Made by a program: the position numbers and the translations under genes
Part shown: one piece after another, positions 22,588 through 31,627 of the stretch
Position numbering within the stretch: position 1 is the stretch's first letter
How the letters are laid out: every line of letters begins with the position of its first letter
Assembly (NCBI GenBank): GCA_937871715.1
Contig: CALMOE010000013.1
Span: 1 to 35,535, forward strand
Length of the DNA: 35,535 nt
Origin: an uncultured Geobacter sp.
GTDB taxonomy: Bacteria; Desulfobacterota; Desulfuromonadia; Geobacterales; DSM-12255
Direction of reading: 5' to 3'
The notes under the pieces: generated by a model
Told to the model about the DNA's origin: nothing
The model's database searches: none
What the model saw: only the letters and a program-made list of their open reading frames with translations

Positions 22588-23295
22588 TCAGATGTCGATC
22601 TGGGCAGCGGCGCTCTGTTCGGCCAGGGTGAGGCGCAGGGGAGCATCGTCGTTCTCCATCAGCACCCTGCCGCCGTACTCGGCGTTCTTGCGCACCAGCT
22701 GCTCGGCCAGCTCAGGGTTGCGCGCCCGGAAAGCCTCGATGATCTTGTTATGCTCCTGCACCGAGATCTTCATCCTTCCTGGCTTGCTCAGGGAGGCGTA
22801 CCTGAGTCGCTGGAACTTGCTCACCAGGCTGCTGATCAGATCGTCCAGCTTGGAGTTGTCCGCAGCCTTGCGGAACAGTTCATGAAAATCGTTGTGGATC
22901 TTGAAGAAGTGCTTGATGTCGTCTTCCTCTGCCAACTGACTCAACTTATCGTTGATGGCGGTCAGCTTGTCAATCTCCTTTTCCGTCAGATTGCGGCAGG
23001 CCAGGTTGGCGGCGTACCCCTCGAGGATGCTCTTGATGGCATAGAACTCCTCAACCTCCTTGTTGGAGAAGGAGGCCACCACCGCCCCCTTGCGGGGGAT
23101 GACGGTCAGGTACCCCTCGGACTCCAGCTGGCGAAATGCCTCGCGGATGGGGGTGCGGCTTATGCCGAACCTCTCCGCCAGTTCCGGCTCGGCAACCTTC
23201 TCCCCGGGCTTGAGCGCACCGCTGGTGATGGCGTCGCGGATGGTTTCCAGTATCTTCTCCCGCAGAGTAAGGTGTTTTTCGATGGTTTTTTTCAT
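22588..23295 (-). CDS. GntR-family regulator, FadR/FCD subfamily
   Basis: The 235-residue product has an N-terminal winged helix (LREKILETIRDAITSGALKPGEKV, then ELAERFGISRTPIREAFRQLESEGYL, about 8-75) and an all-helical FCD ligand domain (about 90-225). It shows FCD-type D/H residues near HFFKIHNDFHELF and VQEHNKIIEAF, which usually hold a metal that helps bind a carboxylate. GGAG precedes ATG 23295. A perfect palindrome in its promoter suggests autorepression. It heads a probable operon with selA. The ligand is unknown; organic acids such as lactate are usual in this subfamily. Confidence 0.92.
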   Translation of the reverse strand: MKKTIEKHLTLREKILETIRDAITSGALKPGEKVAEPELAERFGISRTPIREAFRQLESEGYLTVIPRKGAVVASFSNKEVEEFYAIKSILEGYAANLACRNLTEKEIDKLTAINDKLSQLAEEDDIKHFFKIHNDFHELFRKAADNSKLDDLISSLVSKFQRLRYASLSKPGRMKISVQEHNKIIEAFRARNPELAEQLVRKNAEYGGRVLMENDDAPLRLTLAEQSAAAQIDI

Positions 23296-23322
23296 TCCGC
23301 TGCTCCGAATTGGTGATTATTT

Positions 23323-23350
23323 ATTGTATACAGTATACAGAAGATGTCAA
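23323..23350 (-). promoter_or_regulatory. Sigma-70 promoter of gntR-selA
   Basis: On the minus strand a perfect TTGACA (23350-23345) and TACAAT (23328-23323) are 16 bp apart, 28 bp before the gntR start. Confidence 0.75.
23325..23339. promoter_or_regulatory. GntR operator
   Basis: TGTATACAGTATACA is a perfect 7+1+7 palindrome covering the spacer and part of the -10 of the gntR promoter. This is a standard position for autorepression by a GntR dimer. Confidence 0.75.
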
Positions 23351-23503
23351 GCTGAACTACGTACTGGGAGGCGGATTGGCGCAATTCATCACCTGCCAGC
23401 CCCATTGCCCCTTAGGCCTTCCCCCCAAAGCACTTGAAATTTGCCCGATCGGCATGTAATCTCAACGAAATGTTGTGAAATCCCCATCATCGATGGAGAG
23501 CCA

Positions 23504-24556
23504 ATGGACCCCATACGCCACCTGAAAATTTCCATGGGAGTGCTCCTGGTTCTGGTCACCCTGGGGATTACCGGATACATGACCATCGAAGGGTGGTCGC
23601 TGCTGGACTCCCTCTATATGACGATCATCACCCTGGGCACAGTAGGATTCAGGGAGGTGCACGAACTATCCGACTACGGCAAGATGTTCACCATCGCGCT
23701 GATCGTCTTCGGGGTGAGCGTCCTCGGCTACATCGTCGGCAGCCTGGCCCAGATCATGTTCGAAGGGCAGATTCAGCGCATCATCGGGAGGAAGAAGGTG
23801 GAGAAGAAAATCGACTCCTTGAAGGACCACTACATCATCTGCGGTTTCGGCCGGATCGGCCAGCTGATCTGCAAGGAGTTCAGCGCCAAGCCGATCCCCT
23901 TCCTGGTCATAGAGAAGCACCCCGAGGCCCATGAAAAGCTGCACCACGAGGAGTACCTCCACCTGCGGGGCGACGCCACCGAGGACGAGACCCTCCTCAG
24001 GGCCGGGATCAAGCGGGCCAAGGGGCTGATATCGGTGGTCACCTCGGACACGGAAAACGTCTACATCACCCTTACCGCCCGGGGGCTCAATCCCGACCTG
24101 TTCATCCTCGCCCGCTCCGGTGAGGAGGGGTCGGAGATCAAGCTCCGCCGCGCGGGGGCCAACAAGGTCATCTCCCCCTACGTAATAGGCGGGAGCAGGA
24201 TGGCCCAGGCTATCCTTCGTCCCAACGTGGTGGACTTCATCGAGATCGCCACGGGTCACGAACACCTGGAGCTGCAGATGGAGGAGATCGTCATCCCGGC
24301 CGATTCGGCCTTCGTCGGCGAAAACCTGGTAAGCTCCGGCTTCCGCAAGGAGACCGGGGTGATCATCGTCGGCATCAAGAAGGTTCACGGCAAGATGGTC
24401 TTCAACCCCGAATCCCACTCCAAGATCGAGGGGGGGGACACCCTCATCGTCCTCGGCAACCCTTCGGCAATCCAGAAACTGGAGGAGTTGGTGATCTGTG
24501 CAAGCTGCGCCAGCAGCATCATCAATAAACACAAAACGGAGCATCATCGTGTCTGA
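23504..24556 (+). CDS. K+ channel with RCK (TrkA-N/TrkA-C) domains
   Basis: The 350-residue product has two membrane helices (about 8-26 and 62-86) around a pore loop, then an RCK nucleotide-binding domain (Rossmann GFGRIG at 114-119, with VVTSDTENVYITLTAR) and a TrkA-C domain (about 265-335). The filter is TVGFRE at 46-51 where TVGYGD is classical, so the residue after the Gly-Phe is Arg. Such variants occur in this bacterial family, but selectivity cannot be assumed. The TM2-TM2 tetramer gated by RCK rings is as in MthK/GsuK. GGAG precedes ATG 23504. It overlaps the next gene by 8 bp. Confidence 0.9.
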   Translation: MDPIRHLKISMGVLLVLVTLGITGYMTIEGWSLLDSLYMTIITLGTVGFREVHELSDYGKMFTIALIVFGVSVLGYIVGSLAQIMFEGQIQRIIGRKKVEKKIDSLKDHYIICGFGRIGQLICKEFSAKPIPFLVIEKHPEAHEKLHHEEYLHLRGDATEDETLLRAGIKRAKGLISVVTSDTENVYITLTARGLNPDLFILARSGEEGSEIKLRRAGANKVISPYVIGGSRMAQAILRPNVVDFIEIATGHEHLELQMEEIVIPADSAFVGENLVSSGFRKETGVIIVGIKKVHGKMVFNPESHSKIEGGDTLIVLGNPSAIQKLEELVICASCASSIINKHKTEHHRV

Positions 24557-25340
24557 CATAATCCATGCCCACGTCCCCTTCTCGCTGGCTGCTGACCACC
24601 TGGACTACATGATTGCCAAGGGGGTCCACCCTGAAATCTTCCTCAGTGCCGACGCCCTGGACAACATCCTCCCCGAGCAGGTGGAGTCCCTGGCCGCCTC
24701 CTTTGCCGCCAACGACATAACCTGCACCATCCACGCCCCCTTCATGGACCTCAACCCCGGGTCGGAGGAGCGCCTCCTGCGCGAGGCCACCAGGCACCGC
24801 TTCCGCCAGGTCTGCGCTGCTGCTGCCATCCTAAGGCCCAAGGTGATGGTCTTCCACCCCGGCTATGACCGCTGGCGCTACGGGGAGAAGCAGAGCTCAT
24901 GGCTGAAGCACGCCATGGAGAGCTTCGCCGAGGTGTTGTCATTGACGGAGCAGACCGGCTGCACCATCGCTGTGGAAAACATCTTCGAGGAGGAGCCATC
25001 CACCCTGGTCACCCTGATCGAGGCGTGCAGCCACCCCCGCCTGCGTCACTGCTTCGACGTGGGGCACTGGAACCTATTCCACGCCGACGGGGTCGGGCTG
25101 GAGGAGTGGTTCGACGCCCTGGGGAAGCAGATTGCCGAGGTGCATATCCACGACAACAGAGGCGACAGGGACGAGCACGCCCCGGTGGGGGAGGGGAACA
25201 TCGACTTCGACCTCTACTTCGAGCTGCTGCAGCGCCACGCCCCCGGCGCAGTCTGGACCATCGAGGCCCACAACAGGGAGTCACTGGAGCGGGGGATCAG
25301 GAACATCTCCGCCATCTCAGCAAAAGTGCGCGGCGCCTGA
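24549..25340 (+). CDS. Xylose-isomerase-like TIM barrel (AP endonuclease 2 family)
   Basis: The 263-residue product belongs to the sugar phosphate isomerase/epimerase superfamily. Metal-site landmarks are IHAPF (about 61), VFHPGYDRW (about 99), VENIFEE (about 138), CFDVGHWN (about 171) and VHIHDNRGDRDEH (about 196), with the final E in WTIEAHN. The fold includes endonuclease IV and sugar epimerases; the reaction here is not known. GTG 24549 is preceded by GGAG at a good distance and overlaps the K+ channel gene by 8 bases, so it is translationally coupled. No ATG lies in the N-terminus. Confidence 0.88.
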   Translation: MSDIIHAHVPFSLAADHLDYMIAKGVHPEIFLSADALDNILPEQVESLAASFAANDITCTIHAPFMDLNPGSEERLLREATRHRFRQVCAAAAILRPKVMVFHPGYDRWRYGEKQSSWLKHAMESFAEVLSLTEQTGCTIAVENIFEEEPSTLVTLIEACSHPRLRHCFDVGHWNLFHADGVGLEEWFDALGKQIAEVHIHDNRGDRDEHAPVGEGNIDFDLYFELLQRHAPGAVWTIEAHNRESLERGIRNISAISAKVRGA

Positions 25341-25353
25341 GCCGGGCGAAGCC

Positions 25354-25382
25354 TTGCGGTTTGGCGGCGCACCCCCTATAAT
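25354..25382 (+). promoter_or_regulatory. Sigma-70 promoter of htpX
   Basis: TTGCGG (25354-25359) and a perfect TATAAT (25377-25382) are 17 bp apart, 52 bp before ATG 25435. Confidence 0.65.
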
Positions 25383-25434
25383 AAATATTGACGCGCCATA
25401 AGGGTCGCCACAACCTACAAGGGGGAGAATCGGC

Positions 25435-26283
25435 ATGAATACTCTGCGCACAACCCTGCTCCTCGGCCTCCTCACCAGCCTCCTGGTCATCGCCGGCGGA
25501 GCCATCGCAGGGAAGTCCGGGATGACCGTCGCCCTGATCATGGCCGGGGTGATGAACTTCGTCAGCTACTGGTTTTCCGACAAGATCGTCCTTGCCATGT
25601 ACGGTGCCAGGGAGGTCGGGGAGCATGATTCACCCGAGTTCTACTCCATGGTCCGCCAGTTGGCCATCCAGGCAGGCATCCCCATGCCCAGGGTCTACCT
25701 CATTGAGTCCGACACCCCAAACGCCTTTGCCACCGGCCGAAACCCAGAGCATGCCGCGGTGGCGGCCACCACCGGCATCATGCGCATCCTCACCCGCGAG
25801 GAGCTGATGGGGGTCATGGCCCACGAGCTCTCCCATGTGCGCCACCGGGACATCCTCATCTCCTCCATCGCCGCCACCATTGCCGGCGCCATAACCTACC
25901 TGGCCCACATGGCCCAGTGGGCGGCAATGTTCGGCTCCGGCCGCGACAGCGATGAGGAGGGTGGCGGGATAGGCCTGATCTTCATGGCCATCCTCGGCCC
26001 CATTGCCGCCATGCTCATCCAGATGGCCATCTCCCGCTCCCGGGAGTACGAGGCCGACCGCGGCGGAGCGCAGATATCCGGCAACCCCCTCTACCTGGCC
26101 AATGCCCTGCGCAAGCTGGAGATGGCCAACCGCCAGATCCCCATGAATGCCACCCCGGCGACTGCCCACATGTTCATAGTGAGCCCGCTGGCAGGCGGCA
26201 GCCTCATGTCCCTCTTCTCCACCCACCCCCCCATGGAGGAGCGGATCAGGAGACTTGAGGCCTTGGCCTACGGGCCAAGGTAA
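25435..26283 (+). CDS. htpX: HtpX membrane zinc protease
   Basis: HtpX is an inner-membrane M48 protease that degrades misfolded membrane proteins. The 282-residue product has N-terminal helices (about 6-25, 30-48), the zinc motif HELSH at 130-134, two more helices (about 145-165 and 178-200) and the third-ligand region [10 protein letters not shown] (about 203-212), with [14 protein letters not shown] near the end. All match the family. GGGGGAG precedes the ATG. No CIRCE or heat-shock sigma site was seen; the upstream promoter looks like sigma-70. Confidence 0.95.
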   Translation: MNTLRTTLLLGLLTSLLVIAGGAIAGKSGMTVALIMAGVMNFVSYWFSDKIVLAMYGAREVGEHDSPEFYSMVRQLAIQAGIPMPRVYLIESDTPNAFATGRNPEHAAVAATTGIMRILTREELMGVMAHELSHVRHRDILISSIAATIAGAITYLAHMAQWAAMFGSGRDSDEEGGGIGLIFMAILGPIAAMLIQMAISRSREYEADRGGAQISGNPLYLANALRKLEMANRQIPMNATPATAHMFIVSPLAGGSLMSLFSTHPPMEERIRRLEALAYGPR

Positions 26284-26293
26284 ACTACCCCCC

Positions 26294-26318
26294 CTCCCCC
26301 CTGCCTTGCAGGGGGGAG
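26294..26318 (+). terminator. Hairpin 1 after htpX
   Basis: CTCCCCCCTGC pairs perfectly with GCAGGGGGGAG around CTT, 11 bp after the stop codon. It has no U-run of its own. Confidence 0.55.
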
Positions 26319-26331
26319 CAAGCAACGCGAG

Positions 26332-26367
26332 AAGGGGGGCGAGCTGGGAAAGTTCACCCCCTTTTTT
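26332..26367 (+). terminator. Hairpin 2 / terminator before rsmB
   Basis: AAGGGGG (26332-26338) pairs with CCCCCTT (26357-26363), followed by more Ts (T6 run 26362-26367). With hairpin 1 it forms a compact intergenic double hairpin that could be a dispersed repeat. Confidence 0.55.
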
Positions 26368-26400
26368 CAGCGCAATCAACCACCCAGGAAAAGAGCAAAA

Positions 26401-27753
26401 GTGACCCATAACCCGCGCTACGCCGCATTCACCACCCTCCTTCGCATCGAGAAGGAGCGCTCCTACGCCGACATCCTCATCGACCGCGAACTGCGCGAGG
26501 GTCGCCTGGCCGGCCCGGACAGGGGGCTGTACACCGAGCTGGTCTACGGCACCCTCCGTCGCAGGGGGACCCTGGACCACATCATCGCCACCTTCTCCAC
26601 CACCCCGCCGTCAAGGCTGGAGCGATCGGTGATCCTCCTCCTGCGCCTCGGTCTCTACCAGCTCTTCTACCTGGACAGGGTGCCGGTATCCGCGGCGGTC
26701 AACGAGACCGTCAACCTGGCAAAGCAGGCGGCCCCAAGGGGGGCAGGGTTCATAAACGCCGTGCTGCGTGCCGCAGAGCGGGGGAGAGAGAAGATAACCT
26801 ACCCCGATCCGGGGGAGCATCCGGCCGAATACCTTGCCCTGCGCCACTCCCACCCCCGCTGGATAGTCACCGACTGGATCGGGCAGTTGGGGTTCGACGA
26901 GGCAGAAGAGCTGGCCTCCCTGATGTCCACCCCCCCCTCAATGACAATCAGGACCAACAGGGTAAAGAGTTCGCCGGATGACCTGCGGCAAAGACTGGCG
27001 ATTGAGGGGGTGAGCACCATCCCCTGCCGACATTCACCAGACGGCCTGGTGATAACCTCGGCCATCTCCCTGGGGAGCCTCCCCTCCTTCAGGGAGGGGC
27101 TGTTCGTCGTACAGGACGAGGCCTCACAGCTGGCGGCCCTTCTCCTCACCCCGGAGGGGGGTGATACCATCCTGGATCTCTGCGCCGCGCCGGGGGGTAA
27201 GGCAACCTACCTGGCAGCAATGGCCGGCCCCGGCGGGAGGGTCATCGCCTGCGACAGGAGTCCGCGCAAGCTTGAGCAGGTGAAAGAGGCTGCCTCCCGA
27301 CTGGGGATCGCCACCATCACCACCATCCCCATGGACGCCACCAAGCCGCTGCAGGAGCTGCTCCCAACCCCCTTCGACCGCATCCTGGTCGACGCCCCCT
27401 GCTCTGGGCTGGGTGTCATCCACCGCAATCCGGAGGGGAAGTGGTGGAAGGAGCCCACCGACCCGGCCAGGCTGGCGGTCACCCAGTTGAACATCCTGGC
27501 GAATGCTGCCCGCTGCCTCAAACCCGGAGGGGTACTGGTATACTCCACCTGCTCGACTTCCCTTGAGGAAAATGAAGGGGTGGTGGAGAATTTCCTTAAC
27601 GATCACCCGGATTTTGTGATAGAACCCGTCAGTGTGGCACTCCCCATCCTGGCGGACATGGAGAGCGGCAGCGGTTTTTTCCGCAGCTGGCCCCACCGTC
27701 ACGCCATGGACGGCTTCTTTGCCGCGCGAATGAGAAAGAGAGAGCGGAACTGA
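26401..27753 (+). CDS. rsmB: 16S rRNA m5C967 methyltransferase RsmB
   Basis: RsmB methylates C967 of 16S rRNA with SAM. The 450-residue product has an N-terminal NusB-like RNA-binding domain (about 1-135) and a Fmu methyltransferase domain. The SAM motif is [13 protein letters not shown] (about 259-271). The two catalytic cysteines are in [15 protein letters not shown] and [12 protein letters not shown]. The start is GTG 26401; GGAAAAGAG upstream is a weak ribosome site. rpe follows on the same strand after 41 bp, a common neighbour in proteobacteria. Confidence 0.95.
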   Translation: MTHNPRYAAFTTLLRIEKERSYADILIDRELREGRLAGPDRGLYTELVYGTLRRRGTLDHIIATFSTTPPSRLERSVILLLRLGLYQLFYLDRVPVSAAVNETVNLAKQAAPRGAGFINAVLRAAERGREKITYPDPGEHPAEYLALRHSHPRWIVTDWIGQLGFDEAEELASLMSTPPSMTIRTNRVKSSPDDLRQRLAIEGVSTIPCRHSPDGLVITSAISLGSLPSFREGLFVVQDEASQLAALLLTPEGGDTILDLCAAPGGKATYLAAMAGPGGRVIACDRSPRKLEQVKEAASRLGIATITTIPMDATKPLQELLPTPFDRILVDAPCSGLGVIHRNPEGKWWKEPTDPARLAVTQLNILANAARCLKPGGVLVYSTCSTSLEENEGVVENFLNDHPDFVIEPVSVALPILADMESGSGFFRSWPHRHAMDGFFAARMRKRERN

Positions 27754-27794
27754 CCGGCAAAGTCCGGCAATATCCGCTCACGAGGAAAAGTGCC

Positions 27795-28460
27795 ATGAAA
27801 AAGATAGCCCCTTCCATACTCTCCGCCGACTTCTGCCGTCTCGGCGAAGAGGTACGCGCCGTTGAGGCCGCCGGAGCCGACTACATCCACGTGGATGTCA
27901 TGGACGGCCAGTTCGTCCCCAATATCACCATAGGTCCGCCGGTTGTGGCTGCCCTGCGCAAGGTTACAACCCTCCCCCTGGACGTGCACCTGATGATCGC
28001 CGACCCGGACCGCTACATCCCGGATTTCGCAGCTGCCGGGGCTGACATCATCGTCGTCCATGCCGAGGCGTGCATCCACCTGCACCGCAGCATCCAGCTG
28101 ATCAGGAGCCTGGGGAAGAGGGCCGGTGTCTCCCTAAACCCAGCCACCCCCCTCAGCTACCTGGAGTACGTCCTTTCGGACCTGGATCTGGTGCTGCTGA
28201 TGACTGTCAATCCGGGCTTCGGCGGCCAGTCTTTCATCGAATCCTGCCTCCCCAAGATCCATTCCCTGCGGGCCATGCTGGACAAGCGGGGGGTCGAAGC
28301 CGAGCTGGAGGTGGATGGAGGGGTTAAGGTGGAGAACATCGCCGCAATCTCCCACGCTGGGGCCGACGTCTTCGTTGCCGGCAGCGCGGTCTTCGGCAGC
28401 AGCGACTACAAGGGAACAATCAGCGCCCTGAAGCAGCAGGCCAGGGAGCCGAGGCTATAG
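27795..28460 (+). CDS. rpe: Ribulose-phosphate 3-epimerase
   Basis: Rpe interconverts ribulose 5-phosphate and xylulose 5-phosphate in the pentose phosphate pathway. The 221-residue product starts [13 protein letters not shown] and holds the metal/active-site blocks [12 protein letters not shown] (about 33-44), DVHLMI (about 65), [10 protein letters not shown] (about 137-146) and EVDGGV (about 173-178). Length and motifs are standard. GAGGAAA lies 7 bases before the ATG. It lies between rsmB and the GGDEF gene (8-bp gap), so the three may be one operon. Confidence 0.96.
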   Translation: MKKIAPSILSADFCRLGEEVRAVEAAGADYIHVDVMDGQFVPNITIGPPVVAALRKVTTLPLDVHLMIADPDRYIPDFAAAGADIIVVHAEACIHLHRSIQLIRSLGKRAGVSLNPATPLSYLEYVLSDLDLVLLMTVNPGFGGQSFIESCLPKIHSLRAMLDKRGVEAELEVDGGVKVENIAAISHAGADVFVAGSAVFGSSDYKGTISALKQQAREPRL

Positions 28461-28468
28461 GTCAGGTC

Positions 28469-29392
28469 ATGGCGAAGAGCATCCTCATAATCGACGATTC
28501 GCCACAGGTAAGGGAGCAGACAATCCGCATCCTGCAGGGGACGGAGCTGTTCGACCATATCCTCCAGGCTGCGGACGGGGTGCATGCCCTGAAGATTCTC
28601 CTGGAGAAACCCGTCGACATAGTACTCTGTGACCTGGAGATGCCCATCATGGACGGGAGCAAGCTCCTAGCCATGATCTCCGCCAGGGAAGAGCTGCGTG
28701 ACATCCCGGTGATCATGCTCACCGGCCACGAGGACAGGGAGCATAAGATCAGACTCCTCGGCCAAGGGGCCAGCGACTACATCACCAAGCCCTTCGACGC
28801 CGGCGAACTTGTTGCCAGGGTAAAGGTACACCTGAAGATCAAAACACTGCAGGACGAATTGAAGGCATCCAACGCCAAGCTGGAGCAGCTCTCCACCACC
28901 GACCCCCTGACCGGCCTCCGCAACCGTCGCTACATGATGGAGATGCTCGAGAAGGAGATGCAGCGCGCGGAACGAAAAGGGACCCACCTCTCCATGATCA
29001 TGCTGGACATCGACCACTTCAAGCAGGTGAACGATCGCTACGGTCATCAGAGCGGAGACAGGGTCCTCGTGGATGTCGCCGGCCTCTCATCTGTGGAGAT
29101 GCGCAGCTACGACTGTGCCGCCCGCTACGGTGGCGAGGAGTTTGCCCTGGTTCTCCCCGAGACGAGCCACGATGACGCCATCAGCATTGCGGAGCGGATA
29201 CGCAGCCGCATCCAGCAGCATCCATTCACAGGCCAACTGAAAGGGGTGCGCGTAACGGTAAGCCTCGGGGTCGCCACCTACCCTGCCGACTTCATAACAT
29301 CCATCGAAGACCTGATCAGGGAGGCGGACGAGGCTCTCTACCGTGCCAAGGGCGCGGGGAGGAACCGGGTTTTCTCCATGTTTCGCAGGTAG
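28469..29392 (+). CDS. Receiver-GGDEF response regulator (diguanylate cyclase)
   Basis: The 307-residue product has an intact receiver (D55 in VLCDLEMP, K107 in YITKPFD), a short coiled linker (about 122-142) and a GGDEF domain with GGEEF at 221-225. The inhibitory I-site RSYD is at 212-215, so product feedback by c-di-GMP is likely. This is PleD/WspR-like in logic: phosphorylation should favour dimers that make c-di-GMP from GTP. No dedicated kinase is adjacent. The nearby PilZ protein at 4431 is 24 kb away. The ribosome site is weak. Confidence 0.93.
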   Translation: MAKSILIIDDSPQVREQTIRILQGTELFDHILQAADGVHALKILLEKPVDIVLCDLEMPIMDGSKLLAMISAREELRDIPVIMLTGHEDREHKIRLLGQGASDYITKPFDAGELVARVKVHLKIKTLQDELKASNAKLEQLSTTDPLTGLRNRRYMMEMLEKEMQRAERKGTHLSMIMLDIDHFKQVNDRYGHQSGDRVLVDVAGLSSVEMRSYDCAARYGGEEFALVLPETSHDDAISIAERIRSRIQQHPFTGQLKGVRVTVSLGVATYPADFITSIEDLIREADEALYRAKGAGRNRVFSMFRR

Positions 29393-29416
29393 CATTGCCA
29401 GGAAGTATCAACGCCG

Positions 29417-30334
29417 ATGAATGACAACAGATCCGCTCCGGTCTCCCAGACGAAGGTCCATCTCTTCCTGGTACTGACCACCCTCTTCTGGGGTGGGAGC
29501 TTCATCTTCAACAAGCTCGGCTTCCGCGAGATTCCGCCACTCCCCTTCCTCGCCATGCGCTTCTCCCTTGCCACGCTGGTCATGGGAATCTTCTGTCTCC
29601 CCCGGCTGGGAGGGCTCAGCCGCACCATCATCCGCCGCGGCACCATGGTGGGACTGGCACTGGCGGCCACCAACGTCTCCTTCGTCATCGGCCTCTCGGG
29701 CACCAGCGCCACCAGGGCCGGCTTCCTCAACAACCTCTTCGTCCTCTTCATCCCCCTCATCTGCTTCCTCATCTGGCGCGAGAAGGTGGACAGGTGGAGC
29801 ATGGCGGGCATCCTCCTCGCTCTGGGAGGCATCTGGGAGCTCGCCCAGGGGGGTGCAACCGGTTTCAGCCGCGGCGACCTCATATCCACCACCTGCGCCC
29901 TGTTCATCGCCGTGCATATCATCACAGTCTCAAGGATTCTCAAGGACGACGACGTCTACCTGGTCAGCCTGGTGCAGTTCATAACGGTAGCCGCCATCGG
30001 CATCACCCTCACGATCCTCTTCCCGCCGCCACCTTTCAGCATCGGCCCGTTAGCCGCCGGCTCACTGGCCTACTGCGCCATCTTCCCAACGGTTGTCTGC
30101 TTCACCCTGCAGAACAGCTGGCAGCGCCACACCACCCCAACTCACGCGGGTCTGGTCTACACCCTCGACCCGGTCTGGAGCATGCTTGGTGGGTACCTCG
30201 TCCTCGGCGAACGCCTCACCCCCGGGGAGTGGGCCGGCTGCCTCCTCATCTTCGCCGCCGTCCTCCTCCCCCTTACCATCCGCCAGCTGCGGGAGAGCCG
30301 CCTGCGCAGCTTCTACCGGCAGGAAGCCGCCTGA
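29417..30334 (+). CDS. EamA/DMT-family transporter
   Basis: This 305-residue protein has about 10 membrane helices in two EamA repeats. The first begins LVLTTLFWGGSFIFNKL; the second repeat contains FTLQNSWQRHTTPTHAGLVYTLDPVWSMLGGYLVLGERLTPGEWAGC, a common EamA signature. Such carriers export amino acids or metabolites; the substrate is unknown. AGGAAG lies rather far upstream (13 bases) of ATG 29417. The gene ends at a strong terminator shared with convergent mglA. Confidence 0.9.
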   Translation: MNDNRSAPVSQTKVHLFLVLTTLFWGGSFIFNKLGFREIPPLPFLAMRFSLATLVMGIFCLPRLGGLSRTIIRRGTMVGLALAATNVSFVIGLSGTSATRAGFLNNLFVLFIPLICFLIWREKVDRWSMAGILLALGGIWELAQGGATGFSRGDLISTTCALFIAVHIITVSRILKDDDVYLVSLVQFITVAAIGITLTILFPPPPFSIGPLAAGSLAYCAIFPTVVCFTLQNSWQRHTTPTHAGLVYTLDPVWSMLGGYLVLGERLTPGEWAGCLLIFAAVLLPLTIRQLRESRLRSFYRQEAA

Positions 30335-30340
30335 ACACGA

Positions 30341-30374
30341 AAAAAGGGGCTGCGGAAATCCGCAGCCCCTTTTT
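30341..30374. terminator. Strong bidirectional terminator
   Basis: AAAAAGGGGCTGCGG pairs with CCGCAGCCCCTTTTT around AAAT. It has a U-run on both strands and lies between convergent genes. Confidence 0.92.
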
Positions 30375-30401
30375 CATACTCGTTATATTTCTACAGAAAC
30401 C

Positions 30402-30989
30402 CTACTGCCCCTTCTTCAGGTCGATGAGGATCAGCTTGGCCACCGCCTTGAGGGTCTCGAAGACCCCCTCCCCTGTGGCGGCGCAGGCCTCGAACTCCGG
30501 CACCCCGGTGGTGTTCAGGTCGCGGCGCAGCTCCTCAAGAGGCATGGCATTTGGGAGGTCGCGCTTGTTGTACTGGATGACGAAGGGGATCCTGTCCAGG
30601 TCGTACCCCTGCTCGGTCATGTTGTAGCGCAGGTTGTCCAGGGACTCGATGTTGGCGTCGTAGCGCTCCTCCTGGGAGTCCGCCACGAACACCACCCCGT
30701 CTACCCCCTTGAGGATCAGCTTGCGGGAGGCGTCGTAGAAGACCTGTCCAGGAACAGTGTAGAGGTGGAAGCGGGTCTTGAAACCGCGGATCTCGCCGAG
30801 GGCCAGGGGGAGGAAGTCGAAGAAGAGGGTCCGCTCCGTCTCGGTGGCCAGGGAGATCATCTTCCCCTTGGCGTCTGCCGCGGTCTTCTGATAGACGTAC
30901 TGCAGGTTGGTGGTCTTGCCGCAGAGACCCGGCCCGTAGTAGACTATCTTGCAGTTGATTTCTCTGGAGGCGTAGTTTATGAACGACAT
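30402..30989 (-). CDS. mglA: MglA-type small GTPase
   Basis: The 195-residue Ras-like GTPase of the MglA family has its P-loop in GPGLCGKTT (about 19-27), TVPGQ (switch II, about 78) and NKRD (about 142). In Myxococcus MglA sets polarity and motility; in Geobacter-type genomes the pair is common with less known roles. The N-terminus [21 protein letters not shown] is highly conserved in the family. It is 18 bp downstream of mglB on the same strand, so the two form an operon with MglB as likely GAP. Confidence 0.93.
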   Translation of the reverse strand: MSFINYASREINCKIVYYGPGLCGKTTNLQYVYQKTAADAKGKMISLATETERTLFFDFLPLALGEIRGFKTRFHLYTVPGQVFYDASRKLILKGVDGVVFVADSQEERYDANIESLDNLRYNMTEQGYDLDRIPFVIQYNKRDLPNAMPLEELRRDLNTTGVPEFEACAATGEGVFETLKAVAKLILIDLKKGQ

Positions 30990-31007
30990 TGGTAAGCTCC
31001 GCTGATC

Positions 31008-31499
31008 CTAACTGAAGAGGTTGTCGATGTCGTCATCGGTGATCTCCGCGAAGGGGAAATCGGTGGCGCCGCTCTTCTCCTTCTCCTCGGCCTTCTTCAT
31101 CAGGCCGTCGAAGATGACAGTCAGTTCGTCGGAGGCCTTCTTCACCCGCAGGCGTACCAGCCCCAGGGAGGAGCGGTTGTCGAAGAGGACGACCAGAATC
31201 ACCCGGCCGCCGACGATGGAGATGTGCAGGTTGTCCTTCTCCCCCTCGTGGAAGAGGATGGAAAACTCCTTCTCGCCGATGAGCTTGGCCAGTCCGCCGG
31301 TGGCGGCAATGTTGCCGGCGGTCAGGGATGCCAGCGACGTTGTGTCGAAGCGCTCCACCTCGCCGACTCCGGAGATCAGCTGCCCGTTCTTGTCCACCAG
31401 GAAGATCACCTTGGCATTGGCATCGCGGAGCAGCTTGTCGATGACGGTGTTTATCTGCTTGAACTCCTCATCGTACATCACCATCTGAGGGGACGCCAT
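31008..31499 (-). CDS. mglB: MglB-like Roadblock/LC7 protein
   Basis: The 163-residue product has a Roadblock/LC7 domain (about 8-125: INTVIDKLLRDANAKVIFLVDKNGQLISG, then DTTSLASLTAGNIAATGGLAKLIGE, then LVVLFD-RSSLGLVR). A Glu/Asp-rich tail ends ITDDDIDNLFS. Roadblock proteins such as MglB form dimers that stimulate the GTPase activity of MglA. ATG 31499 with AAGGAG upstream is preferred to the in-frame codon at 31535. It is cotranscribed with mglA. Confidence 0.9.
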   Translation of the reverse strand: MASPQMVMYDEEFKQINTVIDKLLRDANAKVIFLVDKNGQLISGVGEVERFDTTSLASLTAGNIAATGGLAKLIGEKEFSILFHEGEKDNLHISIVGGRVILVVLFDNRSSLGLVRLRVKKASDELTVIFDGLMKKAEEKEKSGATDFPFAEITDDDIDNLFS

Positions 31500-31576
31500 G
31501 GAAGACTCCTTACGCTTGGCATTTTGCAGTTGCAAACTTCATCTATAACAGAAATGCCCCCTGCTTTCAAGATAGT

Positions 31577-31614
31577 AAAAGAGCCCCCGGCTTGCGGCCG
31601 GGGGCTCTTTTTTT
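31577..31614. terminator. Terminator after nifJ
   Basis: A 15-bp stem, AAAAGAGCCCCCGGC with GCCGGGGGCTCTTTT around 5 bases, is flanked by T-runs on both strands. On the minus strand it follows the nifJ stop (31628) and isolates nifJ from mglB. Confidence 0.92.
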
Positions 31615-31627
31615 GCTGATAATCCCG

